Source: Chryseosolibacter sp044507775
Lineage (GTDB): Bacteria; Bacteroidota; Bacteroidia; Cytophagales; Cyclobacteriaceae
Assembly (NCBI GenBank): GCA_044507775.1
Contig: JBIQIY010000017.1
Location: forward strand, 1 to 64,000
Direction of reading: 5' to 3'
Length of the DNA: 64,000 nucleotides
In this document: one piece after another, positions 43,700-53,189 of the stretch
Numbering within the stretch: position 1 is the first letter of the stretch
How the letters are laid out: every line of letters begins with the position of its first letter
Program-made: the position numbers and the translations under genes
Notes under the pieces: model-generated
Told to the model about the DNA's origin: nothing
Database searches by the model: none
Seen by the model: only the letters and a program-made list of their open reading frames with translations

Positions 43700-45201
43700 C
43701 GGACAATGCAGCACTTCGCGCTATAGACGGCTTTTCCGGAAAACGCATATTGGTGATCGGTGACCTGTTACTCGACATTTATCTGAAAGGAAAAAGCACT
43801 CGCCTCTGTCCGGAGGCACCCGTCCCGGTGGTTGACGTCATCGAAAAGACAATGGTGCCGGGAGGTGCCGCTAATACGGTCTGCAATCTCCGCTCACTTG
43901 GAGCAGAAGTGGCGTTTTGTACGGTGGTCGGTGACGACGCCGACGCTGACGATGTTATCCGGATGCTAAAAGAAATCAACGTCCAGGATGACAACATCAT
44001 CCGCCATCCGGGGCGGAAGACTATTACAAAAAGCCGTGTGGTGTCGGGGTCACAAGTGATTACGCGCATCGACCAGGGCTCGGTAGAAGAGATCGACTCG
44101 TCTACAACCCGGGTGTTGATGAACCGCATTACACGGGAATATAAAAGGTGCGATGCCGTGATTCTTTCCGACTACGGAAAAGGAGTGATCACTCGCGCGC
44201 TGGTAAGAGAACTAGCGGGGTTGTGCGCGAACATGAAAAAATTTTTGGCTGTCGACTCGAGACGTCTTGGTTTTTTTGCGGAGCTGAATCCCTCCTTTGC
44301 CAAGCCTAACTACGAGGAGTTTGTCAGAGCGATGGATCTCGGCTATACAAAGGAAAGGATCAGGCAGGTTGAGGACAGCGCGGAAGGTCTGTTTCAAAAA
44401 GTGAACGCACCACTCATCGCCGTTACCCTTGATGCCGAAGGTACGCTATTGCTCGAATCGGGAAAACCAACGGTGCATATACCGGCGCCATACGTGGAAC
44501 GGCCCCATGTGTCGGGCGCAGGAGACACCTACATTAGTGTGTTCGTCCTCGCACACCTCGGGTTTCCCGACGCCGTCCTGTGTGCCGAGATCGCCACTGC
44601 AGCAGCAGCTATGGCCATCCGAAAAGAAGGAACGACCCCTTGTACCGTTGCCGAATTGAGAAGTCATTTCAATCTCCACTCAAAATATGTTGCGGACCTG
44701 CAAGATCTCCGCACTATCTGCGACGTCTATCATCAGGCTGGAAAACGCATCGTCTTCACCAACGGGTGCTTTGACATTCTCCACAGCGGTCATGTGACTT
44801 ACCTTCACCGCGCTCGGGCGAAAGGAGATGTATTGATCGTCGGCCTTAATACAGACGAAAGTATTAGACGCCTCAAAGGGCAAAACCGTCCGATTAACAC
44901 ATTGACCGACCGCCTGCAAGTTTTAGCGGGGCTCTCCTCCGTGGATCATATTATTCCGTTTGGATCGGCTGACGATGATACGCCTATACTGCTGATTCGG
45001 ACGGTGAGGCCTGACATATTCGCAAAGGGCGGCGACTATACAAAAGAAAAATTACCAGAAGCAGAGACCGTTGAGGAATGTGGTGGGGAAATCGTCTTCA
45101 TCGAACAGGTGCCGGATCACTCTACCACGCGGATCATCAACCGTATCACGGCGGCAACCAAAGATGATTTGCATACAAGTTTGTCGGGATCCGAGACATG
45201 A
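43696..45201 (+). CDS. hldE: Bifunctional heptose-7-phosphate kinase / heptose-1-phosphate adenylyltransferase
   Basis: HldE (RfaE, 501 aa) phosphorylates heptose-7-phosphate at position 1 and later transfers AMP to give ADP-D-glycero-beta-D-manno-heptose. The N-terminal PfkB-type kinase shows VPGGAANTVCNLRSLGA and the GAGDTYISVF catalytic loop near 274. The C-terminal nucleotidyltransferase shows FTNGCFDILHSGHVTYLHRA, with the HxGH motif near 362. Both halves look complete. It overlaps gmhB by four bases and the next GT9 gene by four bases, so the set is a tightly coupled operon. Confidence 0.95.
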   Translation: MTDNAALRAIDGFSGKRILVIGDLLLDIYLKGKSTRLCPEAPVPVVDVIEKTMVPGGAANTVCNLRSLGAEVAFCTVVGDDADADDVIRMLKEINVQDDNIIRHPGRKTITKSRVVSGSQVITRIDQGSVEEIDSSTTRVLMNRITREYKRCDAVILSDYGKGVITRALVRELAGLCANMKKFLAVDSRRLGFFAELNPSFAKPNYEEFVRAMDLGYTKERIRQVEDSAEGLFQKVNAPLIAVTLDAEGTLLLESGKPTVHIPAPYVERPHVSGAGDTYISVFVLAHLGFPDAVLCAEIATAAAAMAIRKEGTTPCTVAELRSHFNLHSKYVADLQDLRTICDVYHQAGKRIVFTNGCFDILHSGHVTYLHRARAKGDVLIVGLNTDESIRRLKGQNRPINTLTDRLQVLAGLSSVDHIIPFGSADDDTPILLIRTVRPDIFAKGGDYTKEKLPEAETVEECGGEIVFIEQVPDHSTTRIINRITAATKDDLHTSLSGSET

Positions 45202-46331
45202 ACACCTGGCAAGACTGCAAAAGAATTCTCTGCGTTCGTCCGGACAACATCGGCGACCTGCTGATGTCATCACCCGCCATAGCAGCATTAAAGGAAACTT
45301 TTGGAGCACACATCACGCTCCTCACGTCCACCATGGCGAAGGGCATTGCTCCGTACCTCCCGGCCGTAGACGAAATCCTTACCTGGAACGTCCCGTGGGT
45401 AAAAGGCACGAGCGCGATCCAGGAAGAAAGCTTTTATGGCATAGTCAAGACCCTTGAAAAAAAGAGCTTTGACGCAGCGGTGATTTTCACCGTCTTCAGT
45501 CAGAATCCTCTGCCGACAGCGCTGATGACCACGCTTGCGCGGATACCGAGGCGGCTCGCCTACTGTCGCGAAAATCCGTATCATTTGCTCTCGCACTGGG
45601 TCCCAGAAAAAGAACCGTACAGTTTTGTTCGCCACCAGGTGCGGCGGGACCTCGACCTGGTTGAGGCCGTTGGTGCGCGAACGTCGGATGAACGATTGCG
45701 CCTGAAACTGAAAGCTTTTCCCGACGAGCGCGTGCGGCAAGAACTTGTGCTCACCGGTGTCGACGTTTCAAAGCCATGGATTATCATTCATCCGGGAGCC
45801 AGCGAGGAAAAGCGTCAATATCCGGCAGCACTGTGGATTCGCGCAGGAAGCCGAATTACGCGCGAGCTTGGATACCAGGTTATCGTCACCGGAACAGAAG
45901 GCGAGCGCGCCACCGCGGAGAAGATTGCCGGCGAAATTGGCGCACATAGCTTCTCCGTTGCCGGAAAACTGACGCTCGAAGAGTTGATCACTTTGATACG
46001 CTTATCACCCCTTCTTATAACTGTTAACACGGGTCCGGCGCACATTGCAGCTGCGATGCAAACAAAAGTAATCGTACTCTACGCGCTGACGAACCCTCAG
46101 CACGCACCATGGAAGTCCATCGGGAAGGTCCTTCCTTTTTCCGTTCCTGAAGGACTCGAAAGTCAAAATGAAGTACTGCGCTTTATCCACATGAAATACT
46201 ACAGCCAGAGGCGACTGATGGTCGAACCGGATGACATCGTCGTCGCAGCAGAAGATATTCTCGTCCGCAAGAACGAGGCGCTGATCAATGAACTCGTACT
46301 CCCGCCTGGAACAGACGCCTTTACGGAATAA
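45198..46331 (+). CDS. GT9 family glycosyltransferase (heptosyltransferase-like)
   Basis: This 377-aa protein is of the GT9 family, whose known members (WaaC, WaaF, WaaQ) transfer heptose from ADP-heptose. It shows the family N terminus ILCVRPDNIGDLLMSSPAIAAL, the donor-site IIIHPGASEEKRQYP and the NTGPAHIAAAMQTKVIVLY block. Four-base overlap with hldE links it directly to ADP-heptose supply, so a heptosyl donor is likely. It overlaps the convergent GT2 gene by 11 bases. Confidence 0.9.
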   Translation: MNTWQDCKRILCVRPDNIGDLLMSSPAIAALKETFGAHITLLTSTMAKGIAPYLPAVDEILTWNVPWVKGTSAIQEESFYGIVKTLEKKSFDAAVIFTVFSQNPLPTALMTTLARIPRRLAYCRENPYHLLSHWVPEKEPYSFVRHQVRRDLDLVEAVGARTSDERLRLKLKAFPDERVRQELVLTGVDVSKPWIIIHPGASEEKRQYPAALWIRAGSRITRELGYQVIVTGTEGERATAEKIAGEIGAHSFSVAGKLTLEELITLIRLSPLLITVNTGPAHIAAAMQTKVIVLYALTNPQHAPWKSIGKVLPFSVPEGLESQNEVLRFIHMKYYSQRRLMVEPDDIVVAAEDILVRKNEALINELVLPPGTDAFTE

Positions 46332-47295
46332 GCAGCACCCTGAACTTCACCGACCCGTAAAACTTCCAGAAGAGAGAAAGAACGGGTATTACCGCAGAAG
46401 TAAAGATCATTTCAGAAATATGATTCCATGAATGAGACGTTGAACGCAGTCTCCTCGCCGCAAACCATGCGGTCATCAACAACCATCCTGTGACACCCGT
46501 CACTTTGATCACCGGTTTGTCCGTGAAAATGCCCACGAGAAGCAACACAAGAAAAAACGAGATGGCATAATAATGCCAGGGTGGCGTGGGTTCAATTTTT
46601 TCCTTGTATAGCGTGGGGTATTTCTTGTAGAGTAAAGCGTTGAACATACCTTTACGCTCCTCTCTGATAGAGATACCCCATGGAGCCTTTCTTACGGGAT
46701 GAGTGACAGCGGCGCCAGGTACTTTGAGGATCGGGATCCCGTGTAGGATAAATTTGAATTGAAGATCGCTGTCCTCGCGCCATGCCATTCGAAAACGCTC
46801 ATCGAATCCGGAAACCTTTTGCAACGCTTGTTTCGTGCACGCGCAGTTGGCCGTTATGAACTCGGCGGATGCCAATTGAGAAATATTTCGCTCATAGTCC
46901 GTCGGGTGTCCGTTGATTGGTACTATTGTTCGTCCAGAGAAAGCGACCTCTCCCCTTTCGCTTTTTTCATAAGCGGACCAAATGGCTTGCAACCATTCGT
47001 CCGAGGGAATACAGTCATCGTCGGTAAACGCGACCAGTTCAGCCTCGGCGAGCATCCATCCCAAATTGCGCGCAGCAGCTGGACCGGCTTTTACCGGAAG
47101 CGAGTAATATTTGATTGCGGGAAAGGGCATCGCATCGATCGCGCGCGCAGTTAATGCGTCTTCACCGTCGCTCACTACAACGATCTCAAATTTCCCTTTT
47201 GGATAATCCTGCTTGAGGAGAGCTTCCAGGCAGCGGTTAAGCAGGTTAGGCCTCTTGTATGTGGGGACCACGACTGAAATATTAACTGGTTCCAT
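46321..47295 (-). CDS. GT2 family glycosyltransferase
   Basis: This 324-aa GT-A enzyme has an inverting GT2 catalytic domain (SVVVPTYKRPNLLNRCLEAL, the metal site AFTDDDCIPSDEWL) and two hydrophobic segments at the C terminus (about residues 245-315), suggesting membrane association. It lies on the opposite strand within the heptose cluster. Donor and acceptor are unknown. An acceptor-extending role in the same glycan is inferred only from location. Confidence 0.9.
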   Translation of the reverse strand: MEPVNISVVVPTYKRPNLLNRCLEALLKQDYPKGKFEIVVVSDGEDALTARAIDAMPFPAIKYYSLPVKAGPAAARNLGWMLAEAELVAFTDDDCIPSDEWLQAIWSAYEKSERGEVAFSGRTIVPINGHPTDYERNISQLASAEFITANCACTKQALQKVSGFDERFRMAWREDSDLQFKFILHGIPILKVPGAAVTHPVRKAPWGISIREERKGMFNALLYKKYPTLYKEKIEPTPPWHYYAISFFLVLLLVGIFTDKPVIKVTGVTGWLLMTAWFAARRLRSTSHSWNHISEMIFTSAVIPVLSLFWKFYGSVKFRVLLIP

Positions 47296-47381
47296 CTTTT
47301 AAGTGTCTGCGTGTATAAAATAAAAAACATGCCCCCGCGGTGGCATTGTATTCTTACACACACGGCAGATCCTTTTTTAAC

Positions 47382-48407
47382 ATGACTTCAAAAATCGCAA
47401 TTTTCAGAGCGCTTTATCTCGGCGATATGCTCTGCATTATCCCGACAGCGCGATCCATTCGCGCCGCCTTTCCCGATTCCCAAATTTACCTGGTAGGCTT
47501 GCCGTGGCAGAAAGAGTTTGTAACTCGGTTCACCCGATATTTCGACCACTTCATCGAATTTCCCGGCTGGCCCGGACTCCCGGAACAAGCGCCGGATCGC
47601 GACAAGATCCTGGCGTTTCTCCTGGACATTTCCAGGTATAATTTCGACCTCGTCCTTCAGATGCAGGGTAACGGAGAAACGACCAACTGCCTTTGCATGC
47701 TGTGGAACGGCAAGCAAGTCTGCGGACTCAGAAAGCCGGGCGAGTATGCACCTGTCGACGAACTGTTTCCGGTTTCTGTCGATGGTGAGCACGAAGTCTT
47801 GCGATTTTTCAAGTTGCTGAACTCCCTGGGAATAAAATCGCAGGGAACACACCTCGAGTTTCCCATCACCGCGAAAGAATGGGCTGACACTCACTCCATG
47901 CTCGAAGGCGTCGGACTGCGCGCGCACGAATACGTCTGCCTGCATCCGGGAGCACGCGATAAGCGCCGCAGGTGGTCTGTCGATCATTTTGCCGTCATAG
48001 CAAATAAATTGGCGGCTCACGGTTATCGCGTCGTTCTTACCGGCTCAATCCACGAAAAAGAGATTTTGCAGGATCTTCAAAACAAAACATCCGCATCTTT
48101 ATTCAATATTGTGGAAGCATTTGGTCATGTATCGGCCGGTGAACTGGCGGCAATTATTGCGGGTGCGCGTTTGCTGGTAAGCAATGATACGGGCGTTTCT
48201 CACATCGCCTCCGCGCTGAAGACTCCCAGCGTAATTATTTTTTCGCCGTTCTCGGACATCAACCGCTGGCGGCCTCTGAACGAAACAAAACACGTTGCGA
48301 TACCGCATGAACAGGCAAACGACACCACAATTGTCTGGGAAAGTATCGTGAAAGTACTCGAGGAAATTCCCATAGGGATGAGCGCCAGCGCCCGGACATT
48401 GCCTTAG
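47382..48407 (+). CDS. GT9 family glycosyltransferase (heptosyltransferase-like)
   Basis: This 341-aa second GT9 protein has KIAIFRALYLGDMLCIIPTARS at the N terminus, CLHPGARDKRRRWSVDHF at the donor site and SNDTGVSHIASALKTPSVII. It differs clearly from the 45198 gene, so the two probably add successive or different residues. I chose the Met at 47382 because family similarity begins there; the upstream part from 47340 does not fit. It overlaps the convergent carbamoyltransferase by four bases. Confidence 0.9.
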   Translation: MTSKIAIFRALYLGDMLCIIPTARSIRAAFPDSQIYLVGLPWQKEFVTRFTRYFDHFIEFPGWPGLPEQAPDRDKILAFLLDISRYNFDLVLQMQGNGETTNCLCMLWNGKQVCGLRKPGEYAPVDELFPVSVDGEHEVLRFFKLLNSLGIKSQGTHLEFPITAKEWADTHSMLEGVGLRAHEYVCLHPGARDKRRRWSVDHFAVIANKLAAHGYRVVLTGSIHEKEILQDLQNKTSASLFNIVEAFGHVSAGELAAIIAGARLLVSNDTGVSHIASALKTPSVIIFSPFSDINRWRPLNETKHVAIPHEQANDTTIVWESIVKVLEEIPIGMSASARTLP

Positions 48408-50194
48408 TCCTGATCCAACAGCATTTCATTTCCCAGCGAAGTCACTGATGACACCGTCTCAGACCGATCTGCGCCTTGCTTCTTCTCCACAACGAATGAA
48501 CCGATGATCAGCGCATCGAATGGCGATGTCCAGAAACATTCGATGGCGTCTCGCGGTGACGAAACAATCGGTTTGCCGAGTGTGTTGAATGACGTGTTCA
48601 CCAGCACCGGCACACCTGTGAGCGCATAAAATTCCCTGAGTAAAGCGTGATACAGCGCGTGTTGATCTGCATTTACCGTTTGAATACGCGCAGTTCCATC
48701 GACGTGTCTTACTGCAGGAATCCTGTCCGCCATCCCTTCCTTTACAGGGTAGACGAATAACATGAATGGCGAGTAATACGCACCTTCAAACCATTTATGG
48801 GCCTCTTCCTCGAGAACAACGGGGGCTACGGGCCGGAAGTCTTCCCGATCCTTCACTTCATTAAGGCGTGCCTGCATATCGGGATTAATGGGAGACGCCA
48901 GGATAGACCGGCTTCCGAGCGCACGAGGTCCGAACTCCATCCTGCCCTGGTACCAGCCGATGATCTTGTCTGCCGCCAGCATTTCAGCGGCCTCCTTCGC
49001 AACATTATCGAGCTTCCTGTACGGAACCTTGGACCACTTCAAAAACTTTTCAATCGCATCGTCGGAATATTCGGGACCCCAGTAAGCGTGCTCCATGGAA
49101 AAAACCCGGCGATCGGATTGCCGTGTGATCGAATCGATCCAGACTGCAGCGCCCAGTGCTGTTCCGGCATCACCCGCGGCTGGCTGCACCCACACTTCGC
49201 TAAACGGTCCGTGGTCCCGAAGGTAAGCGTTCATCACGCAGTTGAGGGCCACTCCACCTGCCATGCAAAGTTTATTGAGTCCTGTCTCGCGATGCAACCA
49301 AGTGGCCAGGCGCAGGACAGTCTCCTGCAGGACAAGCTGCAGCGAATGCGCAATGTTGAAATGATGCGCTTCAAAGGTGTCACCTTTCCTCCGCATCGGC
49401 CCGAACGCTTTCTCAAAGTCAAGATGGTCGATGTGATATGTGCCGTCGTCAGCGACGTGGATGATGCTGCGGAAAACATCCGCGAATTCAGGCTTCCCAT
49501 AAGAAGCCAGCGCCATAACCTTGTACTCATCGGAAGAGTGAAGAAATCCCAGCTGCGTTGTCATTTGTTCATAGAGCAGGCCCAGCGAATGCGGCATGTC
49601 TACTTGTCTGAGTAGCCTGAGTGTGTTTCCCTCGCCGACGTAATATGAAGTCGTCGCCTTTTCACCGCGTCCGTCGATCGTCATTACAGCAGCCTCTTCG
49701 AACGGCGAAACAAGAAAAGCACTGGCCGCGTGACTAAGATGATGATCCACAAAATGCCACTTGTCCGCATCAATCTTTGCACCGATAAAACGCGGCTGCA
49801 GGTGATGCGGCCACCCGTCTGCTAATTGCGCCGGCGCGTTGACGATATAGGTGAGGAACAGGGGATCCCACGGATTCGACCAACCGTTCAAGCTCATTTC
49901 GCCCGGCTTTAAAGGCAGCTTGATATACCCCGAAGCCAGGTGATTGTCATGGAGTAAAAGATAGGGGTCAAATGAATACGCGAAATGGTCTACATCATTG
50001 ATGTGAATTCCCGCGACGCCGAGACAATAGTCAATCGCGTGAAAGGGAAGCTCAAAGGTGGTAAAAGGTACCGGCCTCTTCCCGTGTTTGATATGTGTGA
50101 ACCGCTCGTCCTCCGCAGCGGCCAACAGCTGGCCATCTTTCAGGATACAGGCGGCGGAATCGTGAAAAGCGGCATTAATTCCAAGAACGTACAT
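48404..50194 (-). CDS. NodU/CmcH-family carbamoyltransferase
   Basis: This 596-aa O-carbamoyltransferase is of the TobZ/NodU type, transferring carbamoyl from carbamoyl phosphate via carbamoyl-AMP to a sugar or antibiotic hydroxyl. The N-terminal ASKHA-like Kae1 domain shows NAAFHDSAACILKDG and the metal-binding HHLSHAASAF. The C-terminal YrdC-like domain shows EFGPRALGSRSILASP and VLVNTSFNTLGKPIVSSP. In this context it may carbamoylate the heptose-containing glycan. The substrate is inferred, not seen. Confidence 0.93.
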   Translation of the reverse strand: MYVLGINAAFHDSAACILKDGQLLAAAEDERFTHIKHGKRPVPFTTFELPFHAIDYCLGVAGIHINDVDHFAYSFDPYLLLHDNHLASGYIKLPLKPGEMSLNGWSNPWDPLFLTYIVNAPAQLADGWPHHLQPRFIGAKIDADKWHFVDHHLSHAASAFLVSPFEEAAVMTIDGRGEKATTSYYVGEGNTLRLLRQVDMPHSLGLLYEQMTTQLGFLHSSDEYKVMALASYGKPEFADVFRSIIHVADDGTYHIDHLDFEKAFGPMRRKGDTFEAHHFNIAHSLQLVLQETVLRLATWLHRETGLNKLCMAGGVALNCVMNAYLRDHGPFSEVWVQPAAGDAGTALGAAVWIDSITRQSDRRVFSMEHAYWGPEYSDDAIEKFLKWSKVPYRKLDNVAKEAAEMLAADKIIGWYQGRMEFGPRALGSRSILASPINPDMQARLNEVKDREDFRPVAPVVLEEEAHKWFEGAYYSPFMLFVYPVKEGMADRIPAVRHVDGTARIQTVNADQHALYHALLREFYALTGVPVLVNTSFNTLGKPIVSSPRDAIECFWTSPFDALIIGSFVVEKKQGADRSETVSSVTSLGNEMLLDQD

Positions 50195-50472
50195 CGATCA
50201 ATTTTTTTTCTGCAGCCAGTCAAAAAAACCATTCCGGTGCTGATTCGACCTCAAACGCTGACTGCGGCTGCGGTTGACATTCATTCACCCGATGGGGGAA
50301 AATTTCTGCCTTGTGTAGTGGCTATATGGCGCCTCGGTGGAGAAAAAGGCGGGGAACGCTTTTTTTTAAAAGGCTTGGTCGCTTTCAACATGCTATCATG
50401 AGAGCAACGGTAAAAGAACGATCGGCAGAAAGAAAACCGTCGACGTTGAACAGTCAAATAAATAAAACATGT

Positions 50473-51120
50473 ATGAAAAAAAACAGATGGATTTATGCAA
50501 TGGTAATAGCAGCCTCATTGGGATGGGCTGCCTGCGATGACGATGACGACAATCCGCTTGACAAACCCGAGCTTAGTCAAACCGATAAAACGTTTGTCGA
50601 ATTTGCAGCACAAAGCAACATGTCCGAGATCGAATTCGGAAAATTGGCAGCTACAAAAGGAACGCATGAGGCTGTGAAAGCTTTCGGCGAACAAATGGTC
50701 AGTGAACACGAGACAGCACAAGACGAGTTGGATGATATCGACGATGACTTCGACAATGTCGACTGGCCCGAAGAACTGAATGATGAACACGACTCGATCA
50801 TGACAGAACTCAATGAAGCCGCGGCGGGAATCACATTTGATACTTTGTATTTGAAAACGCAAATAGTGATGCACGAAGTCGCGGCGCAAAAGTTCTCAGC
50901 TGCCACTACAAACACGACGAATGCGAGAGTCAAAGCGTATGCGAATAAATACCATCCGGCTATCGAATCGCATCTTGAGAAAGTGGATAGCATTCAGGCG
51001 GTCGTTGTTGTAGCAAATGCTACCGCGGGAAGCGGGGACAACACTGGCACCGACGGAACGGATACCAACGGTGACGGTACCACTGATGGAACGGATAACA
51101 CAGCCGACGGAAACAACTAA
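50473..51120 (+). CDS. DUF4142 lipoprotein
   Basis: This 215-aa lipoprotein (signal ending GWAAC, Cys-21) has an Asp-rich linker, a four-helix DUF4142/ferritin-like domain (about residues 40-175) and a low-complexity Gly/Asp/Thr/Asn tail (about 185-215). DUF4142 shows FVEFAAQSNMSEIEFGKLA, AVKAFGEQMVSEHETAQDEL and a C-terminal YANKYHPAIESHLEKV. The family is common in Bacteroidota and its role is unknown. The ATG at 50473 is preferred over in-frame upstream starts because it gives the signal peptide. A terminator follows. Confidence 0.9.
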   Translation: MKKNRWIYAMVIAASLGWAACDDDDDNPLDKPELSQTDKTFVEFAAQSNMSEIEFGKLAATKGTHEAVKAFGEQMVSEHETAQDELDDIDDDFDNVDWPEELNDEHDSIMTELNEAAAGITFDTLYLKTQIVMHEVAAQKFSAATTNTTNARVKAYANKYHPAIESHLEKVDSIQAVVVVANATAGSGDNTGTDGTDTNGDGTTDGTDNTADGNN

Positions 51121-51141
51121 GTTCATATATCAGCAACCTGT

Positions 51142-51178
51142 AATCCCGGGGTCCTTATTGAGTCTCCGGGATTTTTTC
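51142..51178 (+). terminator. Intrinsic terminator after the DUF4142 gene
   Basis: AATCCCGG and CCGGGATT form an eight-bp stem around a longer, partly paired loop, followed by a T-rich run (TTTTTT at 51172-51177). It sits 22 bases after the stop codon and faces the convergent MarR gene. Confidence 0.75.
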
Positions 51179-51212
51179 CAGGCCGTTACCTGATGCGGGG
51201 GACGAAAATTTT

Positions 51213-51644
51213 TTAAGCCAGGTTATTGTAGATCGAATCCAATACCCGTGTAAAGTGTGCGAAGTCATTCTTCGAAAGGCCCTCCCACGCTTTGAGGCGG
51301 ATTTTTGCGATCTTCGGTTTCATTTGTTCAACTTTTACGCGGCCCTGGCGGGTAAGCGATACCTGAAAGCTGCGGCGGTCGTTCGGATGCTGTTTTCGGG
51401 TTGCCAGTCCTTTTTCACAAAGGAGGTCAATGATGCGTGTAAGGGTTGGGTTGTCTTTGAAGAGAATTTCAGCAAGTGCGTTTTGCTTCATACTCTCGTT
51501 CTCATACAAATGTTTCATCACCAGCCACTGATCAACGGTGACGTTAAACTTTAACTCTTTAAACTTTTGTTGAGCGTATTGCTTGACACGACGGGCGGTC
51601 CGGTCCAGCAGAAAGGAATAGGAATTGTAAAGCTCTTCGTTCAT
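51213..51644 (-). CDS. MarR-family transcriptional regulator
   Basis: This 143-aa winged-helix protein has the MarR arrangement: an N-terminal dimer helix, the helix-turn-helix in QNALAEILFKDNPTLTRIIDLL, and the wing HPNDRRSFQVSLT with the DRR signature. A C-terminal dimer helix follows. It probably responds to small phenolic or oxidising ligands and may control the ferredoxin/reductase genes 100 bases upstream on the same strand. No operator has been identified. Confidence 0.93.
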   Translation of the reverse strand: MNEELYNSYSFLLDRTARRVKQYAQQKFKELKFNVTVDQWLVMKHLYENESMKQNALAEILFKDNPTLTRIIDLLCEKGLATRKQHPNDRRSFQVSLTRQGRVKVEQMKPKIAKIRLKAWEGLSKNDFAHFTRVLDSIYNNLA

Positions 51645-51743
51645 GTTGGGATTCGTTGGCGATGGCTGGACGAAATTAATGCTTTTCAGCCGAAGTAGTA
51701 CAGGGAGTATTCATCTCAGAAGAACCCTCGAACGGAGTCGCGA

Positions 51744-52064
51744 TCAGGAATTCTCCGCACCCACCTGCAACACGATATCCTGAAGTCGCGAACTGATCTT
51801 CACCTGGCAGGCCAGCCTGCTCTGCGCGTTTGCGGAAGGTAGGGTGTCGAGCATATCGAGTTCGGCATCCGTCGGCGCTTCGAGCTGCTCCAAGCCCTGA
51901 ACGACCTCGATATAACACGTTGCGCACAAGGCCATCCCTCCGCAAGTGGCTTCAATCGGATAGTCGGAAGCCTTGAGCACTTCCATAAGGTTGAGGTTTA
52001 TGTCTTCCGGCACCTCAATCATTTTTTTTTCGCCGCTTCGGGTCAGAACTTCAAAAGTAATCAT
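51744..52064 (-). CDS. [2Fe-2S] ferredoxin, adrenodoxin type
   Basis: This 106-aa electron carrier has the cluster ligands in ATCGGMALCATCYIEV (C-x5-C-x2-C) and the fourth Cys in SRLACQVK. The C-x5-C-x2-C spacing is that of the adrenodoxin/ISC ferredoxin group rather than plant type. It is nine bases downstream of the ferredoxin-NADP reductase gene, so they form an electron transfer pair. The acceptor protein is not encoded here. Confidence 0.92.
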   Translation of the reverse strand: MITFEVLTRSGEKKMIEVPEDINLNLMEVLKASDYPIEATCGGMALCATCYIEVVQGLEQLEAPTDAELDMLDTLPSANAQSRLACQVKISSRLQDIVLQVGAENS

Positions 52065-52073
52065 ATATGGAAA

Positions 52074-53078
52074 TCAGAAAGCGTTCACACCATTGACCGT
52101 GGTGTATTTGAAACTCAGCTTCTGGTCGGGGTAAACAAACTTGAACGCACTCTGCGCCATGAGCGCCGCCTCGTGAAACCCGGACAGAATGAGCTTGAGT
52201 TTGCCGGGATACGTGTTGATATCGCCGATTGCAAAGATGCCAGGTACATTGGTTGAATAGTCGATTGTGTTCACCGGAATTGCATTCTTATCCAACGTCA
52301 GCCCCCACTCGCCGATGGGACCCAGCTTAGGACTCAGACCAAACAGTGGAATGAGGTAATCGGATTGAATCGTGCGAATACTTTTATCTGAGCTTATGCA
52401 CGATACTGCATCCAGGTGACCATTCCCCGAAACACCAGTCAGGTTGGTGCTCAACAACAGATCAATCTTTCCGCTGCGCGCGAGCTCGAAAACTTTTTCG
52501 GCGGAATCCGGCGCGCCCCGAAATGTCTCATTGCGGTGAATGAGCGTGAGGTGTTTTGTCAGAGAAGCCAGGTGAATCGTCCAGTCGAGGGCAGAATCTC
52601 CGCCACCGGTGATAACGAGTCTCTTTCCACGAAATGCTTCCGGATCCTTAACAAAATACGCGATGCCTTTCCCCTCGAATTTGTCCAGGTTCTCAATCTC
52701 AGGTTTTCGCGGCTCAAAGCATCCAAGACCGCCGGCGATGACCAGCGCCTTACACGCGATAACAGTCCCATCTGACGTCGTCACCTCGAAAGAGCCGTCT
52801 TCCAGCCTGAGAACACTCGTCACCTTCTCACCCAGCGTAAAGCCCGGCTTGAAAGGTTCGATTTGTTTGGCGAGGTTTTCAACCAGCTCGCCCGCTTTGA
52901 TCTCGGGGAATCCCGGAATATCATAGATCGGCTTTTTCGGATAAATCTCGGTAAGCTGCCCGCCAATCTGGGGCAACACATCGATGAGATGGCAACGCAT
53001 CTTGAGCAGGCCAGCCTCAAAAACGGCGAAAAGTCCCACCGGACCGGCTCCGACGATGGCAATATCAGTTTTGATCAT
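52074..53078 (-). CDS. Ferredoxin-NADP+ reductase, thioredoxin-reductase-like
   Basis: This 334-aa flavoprotein has an FAD motif IAIVGAGPVGLFAVFEAG, an NADP motif VITGGGDSALDWTIHLA and the FAD-binding IFAIGDINTYPGKLKLI block. It lacks a CxxC, which separates it from thioredoxin reductase and places it in the YumC-type ferredoxin-NADP reductase group. It feeds or draws electrons from the adjacent [2Fe-2S] ferredoxin. Confidence 0.92.
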   Translation of the reverse strand: MIKTDIAIVGAGPVGLFAVFEAGLLKMRCHLIDVLPQIGGQLTEIYPKKPIYDIPGFPEIKAGELVENLAKQIEPFKPGFTLGEKVTSVLRLEDGSFEVTTSDGTVIACKALVIAGGLGCFEPRKPEIENLDKFEGKGIAYFVKDPEAFRGKRLVITGGGDSALDWTIHLASLTKHLTLIHRNETFRGAPDSAEKVFELARSGKIDLLLSTNLTGVSGNGHLDAVSCISSDKSIRTIQSDYLIPLFGLSPKLGPIGEWGLTLDKNAIPVNTIDYSTNVPGIFAIGDINTYPGKLKLILSGFHEAALMAQSAFKFVYPDQKLSFKYTTVNGVNAF

Positions 53079-53189
53079 GAGTCTCTTTCAGTGACAATTC
53101 AAATTTAGTATAATAATTATTCGTACAACAACTATTAGCACAAAAAAGATGCAGGCGTGAGTCCTGCGGCAGGCCCTTTTCAGACCATT

